Source: JBDRLU01 sp043812795 (GTDB lineage: Bacteria; Chloroflexota; Dehalococcoidia; Dehalococcoidales; UBA2162). Taken from it: a stretch of 64,000 nt of DNA. Under the pieces are notes generated by a model. The model saw only the letters and a list, made by a program, of their open reading frames with translations. It made no database searches and was not told where the DNA came from. The stretch covers positions 45,045 through 109,044 of the forward strand of contig JBDRLU010000069.1 in the NCBI GenBank assembly GCA_043812795.1. The letters run 5' to 3'. Shown piece after piece: positions 61,724-64,000 of the stretch; positions within the stretch are counted from its first letter, which is position 1; every line of letters begins with the position of its first letter. Position numbers and translations under genes: made by a program.

Positions 61724-62944
61724 TTACTCTACGAATATTTCAGCGGTAGCACTCATTCCGGCTTTGATCGGTAGATATTCCGGAATATTGAAGTCAATCT
61801 TGACCTCATACTCCTTTTCTTCATCCTCGTCTTCAAACAAAACGGCCCCGGGTTCCCGAGCAACTGGAGAGATAAAAGTAACCCGTCCTTCAAGGACCGT
61901 CCCGGGCAGGGCATCAACACTGATTATAACCTTCTGCTCGGTTTTCACCCTAACAATATCGAGCTCGTCAATGCGGGCAGTGAGTTCCATATACCTTAGG
62001 TCAATAAGTTCAACGATGGTTGTCCCAGCATAGGCTGCGGGCGACAGGAACTCTCCCTCTTTCGCCCCGACCCTAGCTACTATTCCGTCGAACGGGGCAG
62101 TAATAGTCGCCTCATCAAGCTGCTTCTGTACCAGTTCTACAGACTGGCAGGTAAACTCAAAAGACTGCTTGGCCAAACTGAGGGACTGCTCAGCTATCCC
62201 CAGAGTTTGTTCGGCCAACTCCACGGACTGCTGGGCTACCTCTACCTGCAGTTTCTTGATTGCTACCTCTTTTGTATCGTAGCCAGAGAGCATAGCATTT
62301 AACCTGTCTTTAGCTGCATTCAGCCTTGCCTGTGCGTGGACTAGTCGCTCTTGCCAGACCTCATAACCTGGAAGTTTGGAGCCTTCTCCAAGAACATATT
62401 CCAGGGTATCCGGATACTGACTTTCTCCGTCTCGCGGTATATATTGGCCCAGCTTCTCTAGGCTATACTCTAGGTAGTCCTTAGCTTCATCGACATCAGC
62501 CTGTGCAATCCTAATATCCGACCAGGTATATAAGTCTTGCGCAAATTCTAGATGATATTCGGCTGTTTGCAGAGCCACTTCTGCTTGAGTTACGCCTACC
62601 TGAGCTTGGGTTACGGCTATTTCAGCGCTGTTTACGGCTACTTGAGCCTCGGCCTGGGCAACTTTTGCCTGGTTTAAGGCCAGTTCCAGGGCACTGGTAT
62701 CAAGCCTGGCCAGAACATCATCCTTGCTGACATTGTCCCCCTCTTTGACGGCGATATCGGCTACCTTTCCGCCGCTGCCAAAAGTCAGCTTCGCGTGAGA
62801 CAAGGCTTCTATGTTCCCATTTCCGGTGACGGTAATGTCACTTTTTACTGCTGGCCGGGTGATTTTCTCTCCGCCACCGCTACAGGCAATAGTCAATATT
62901 AGGAGACCAAGTAATAGCATACCCATAATTCCGCGTTTTTTCAT
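61724..62944 (-). CDS. Efflux adaptor (HlyD/MacA-type) lipoprotein
   Basis: This 406-residue adaptor has a lipoprotein signal (LLILTIACSGG, lipobox Cys), a lipoyl half-domain (GKVADIAVKEGDNVSKDDVLA), an extended coiled coil with many Ala/Gln/Val repeats (about 85-260, three repeated 'VEVAQQSVELAEQ'-type heptads), the second half (ATITAPFDGIVARVGAKEGE) and a beta-barrel. The C-terminus is short. It is the last gene of the cluster with the small protein and ABC-2 permease; a hairpin terminator follows. It is about 130 residues shorter than the adaptor at 28730. Confidence 0.85.
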   Translation of the reverse strand: MKKRGIMGMLLLGLLILTIACSGGGEKITRPAVKSDITVTGNGNIEALSHAKLTFGSGGKVADIAVKEGDNVSKDDVLARLDTSALELALNQAKVAQAEAQVAVNSAEIAVTQAQVGVTQAEVALQTAEYHLEFAQDLYTWSDIRIAQADVDEAKDYLEYSLEKLGQYIPRDGESQYPDTLEYVLGEGSKLPGYEVWQERLVHAQARLNAAKDRLNAMLSGYDTKEVAIKKLQVEVAQQSVELAEQTLGIAEQSLSLAKQSFEFTCQSVELVQKQLDEATITAPFDGIVARVGAKEGEFLSPAAYAGTTIVELIDLRYMELTARIDELDIVRVKTEQKVIISVDALPGTVLEGRVTFISPVAREPGAVLFEDEDEEKEYEVKIDFNIPEYLPIKAGMSATAEIFVE

Positions 62945-62997
62945 TTATTAGCCTCCTGTATTTAGTTTCGAACTGCCATATCAGCTTCTGTAGTTTA

Positions 62998-63228
62998 TTA
63001 AGCTGAGCCTTGTATTGCTCCGAATACAAACAAGAATATTCCAACAACTAATACGACGCCGGCGGCCACCATGGAAGTTATGGCAGCTGCATCATCGCTC
63101 ATGTTCTTATTCAGCTTCATCTTCACTAATTTAAGGAGTCCAGGCGATTTTTTAATGCCTCCAAAATATCCCACCAGGGCTGCGTAAAGTAAACACGCAA
63201 TTCCTCCTAATAAATAACCAATTCCCAT
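62998..63228 (-). CDS. Small two-span membrane protein of the efflux cluster
   Basis: This 76-residue protein has hydrophobic spans near residues 5-25 and 50-72, with a Lys-rich cytoplasmic loop (KKSPGLLKLVKMKLNKNMSDD). It has no known motif. GGAGG lies about seven bases upstream of the ATG. It sits between the permease and the adaptor, so a role as an accessory subunit is possible but not shown. Confidence 0.6.
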   Translation of the reverse strand: MGIGYLLGGIACLLYAALVGYFGGIKKSPGLLKLVKMKLNKNMSDDAAAITSMVAAGVVLVVGIFLFVFGAIQGSA

Positions 63229-63274
63229 AACAAGCCTCCGTTTTTTCCTAATGATATTTACTGTTCAACACAGT

Positions 63275-64000
63275 TTAGCTTAGTCCCTTTCTTAATTTGG
63301 GAAGAGCTGCGAAGTAGACAATCAGCGACAAGCCGATTACCATCCCGGTACAAAGAAGCACCGTGCCCCAGTCGGCTGTTTTGGATAGTATCAATAGGTT
63401 CGCTTTGTATGCCCAGTAGAAAGGGCTCCAGTACACTGTCCAGTGCCAATTTTCCGAAGCGAACTCGTAAACTGCAATTGAACCAGCTATGGGCAGGAAT
63501 ATCATCTTTACATTTCCTGCCGCTTCAATCACATCCCTGCTGGAAAGCCCCTGCAGGAAGCCGATTACAAGGCTTAATGTCATAGGGTGAGACCGACAAG
63601 TAAGATCATAAACCAGTTGATATCATAGAAGCCTGTTATTAAAACGGCCCCGATAATTCCCAGCAGTGCCGCAGCACCGCCCAGAAGGCTTTTCCCGATG
63701 ACAAATCCTGTCTGTGAAAGGGGAGTAACATTGATTGCGTTGATGGTATTCTCGGCCTTTTCCTCAACGATACCCATGGCGATCAGCATACCCGCCAGCA
63801 TTACGGTCATGGATATCAACATGACAACAAGCATTGTTTTGAGCGGCGGCACTGTTCTGCCGAAGGATATCAACTGGGCAGTGGTTTCCTCCTTGGTAGC
63901 TCCCAGCTCATATAACGTATTTAGCTGAACCGCGTATTCCTCCAATATCTCCGATTCGTTACCCTGAAGAATGATTTCGTAGCTATGACCTGTGGGTGCG
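63275..64000 (-). pseudogene. ABC-2 type permease, split by an ATGA junction and cut by the window edge
   Basis: Two frames together make one ABC-2 (DrrB/NatB-like) permease. The 5' frame is open from beyond 64000 to TGA at 63580-63582 (LLVGLTL-stop) and has VVMLISMTVMLAGMLIAMG and IVEEKAENTINAINVTPLS, the family's conserved helix start. The 3' frame starts at ATG 63581-63583, overlapping by ATGA, and carries the last spans (MTLSLVIGFLQG onward) and ends LPKLRKGLS. A split inside the membrane domain is unusual, so a lost base (CTAATG to CTATG) is likely. Coupled translation of two halves is the alternative. Confidence 0.72.

Noticed and set aside
1..64000. CRISPR arrays, insertion sequences, prophage
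   Set aside because: No regular short repeats with spacers, no transposase, no phage structural genes were seen; only two decayed recombinase relics.

Overview
The window reads as a chromosome segment of a Chloroflexota bacterium, most likely of the class Dehalococcoidia. This is inferred from the gene set and order (rpsO-pnp followed by dapB-asd-dapA, an inositol-phospholipid module beside purA, CoA-dependent acyl metabolism, a MetE-like core protein, cobamide/Fe-S-type oxidoreductases), not from a ribosomal RNA, which is absent. Most of it is ordinary, well-packed housekeeping DNA with SD-led genes. Relics of mobile elements lie at about 50-154 and 42236-42469. Three genes are broken by a single frameshift or stop (dnaE, an ADP-forming acyl-CoA synthetase, an ABC-2 permease). 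Since dnaE should be essential, at least some of these breaks may be sequence errors.

Layout. 1-790: gene-poor, with an integrase-like tail and a promoter. 791-4830: a winged-helix regulator, ribosomal protein L25, the main sigma factor flanked by two related zinc-ribbon microproteins, tRNA-Leu, and two small membrane proteins. 4836-9592: nitroreductase, MFS transporter, a MetE/UroD-like protein, and a CetZ/FtsZ-like tubulin homologue with a 22-codon upstream reading frame. 9810-15217: rpsO-pnp and the lysine-branch genes dapB-asd-dapA. 15223-20092 (minus): acetyltransferase, purA, and a phosphatidylinositol-type module (CDP-alcohol phosphotransferase, PimA-like glycosyltransferase, inositol-1-phosphate synthase). 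20179-27612: dnaE (frameshifted), radC, ogt, a metallo-beta-lactamase-fold hydrolase, a PIG-L deacetylase, a QueG-like Fe-S protein and tRNA-Gln. 27802-32647: membrane proteins and a MacB-type efflux operon.

32695-41997 (minus) is the most striking block. It is a five-gene cluster holding the trehalose-to-glucan (GlgE) route: glgE, a double-domain KaiC-like ATPase, a degenerate receiver protein, a trehalose synthase-maltokinase fusion, and glgB. Together the enzymes would convert trehalose to maltose, then maltose-1-phosphate, then linear and branched alpha-glucan. An alpha-glucan phosphorylase at 58805-61315 would degrade the polymer, and pyruvate kinase at 54381 lies downstream in metabolism.

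42615-49334 (minus) carries a nucleoside phosphorylase, a flavin reductase-like protein, acyl-CoA synthetase/CoA-transferase/acyl-CoA dehydrogenase genes and a radical SAM protein. 49493-53235 is a MoxR-DUF58-DUF4129 operon. 53384-61315 (plus) holds a second PIG-L deacetylase, pyruvate kinase, small membrane proteins, a flavin reductase-rubredoxin pair, a site-2 protease with CBS domains and the glucan phosphorylase. 61724-64000 (minus) is a second efflux cluster, cut by the window edge.
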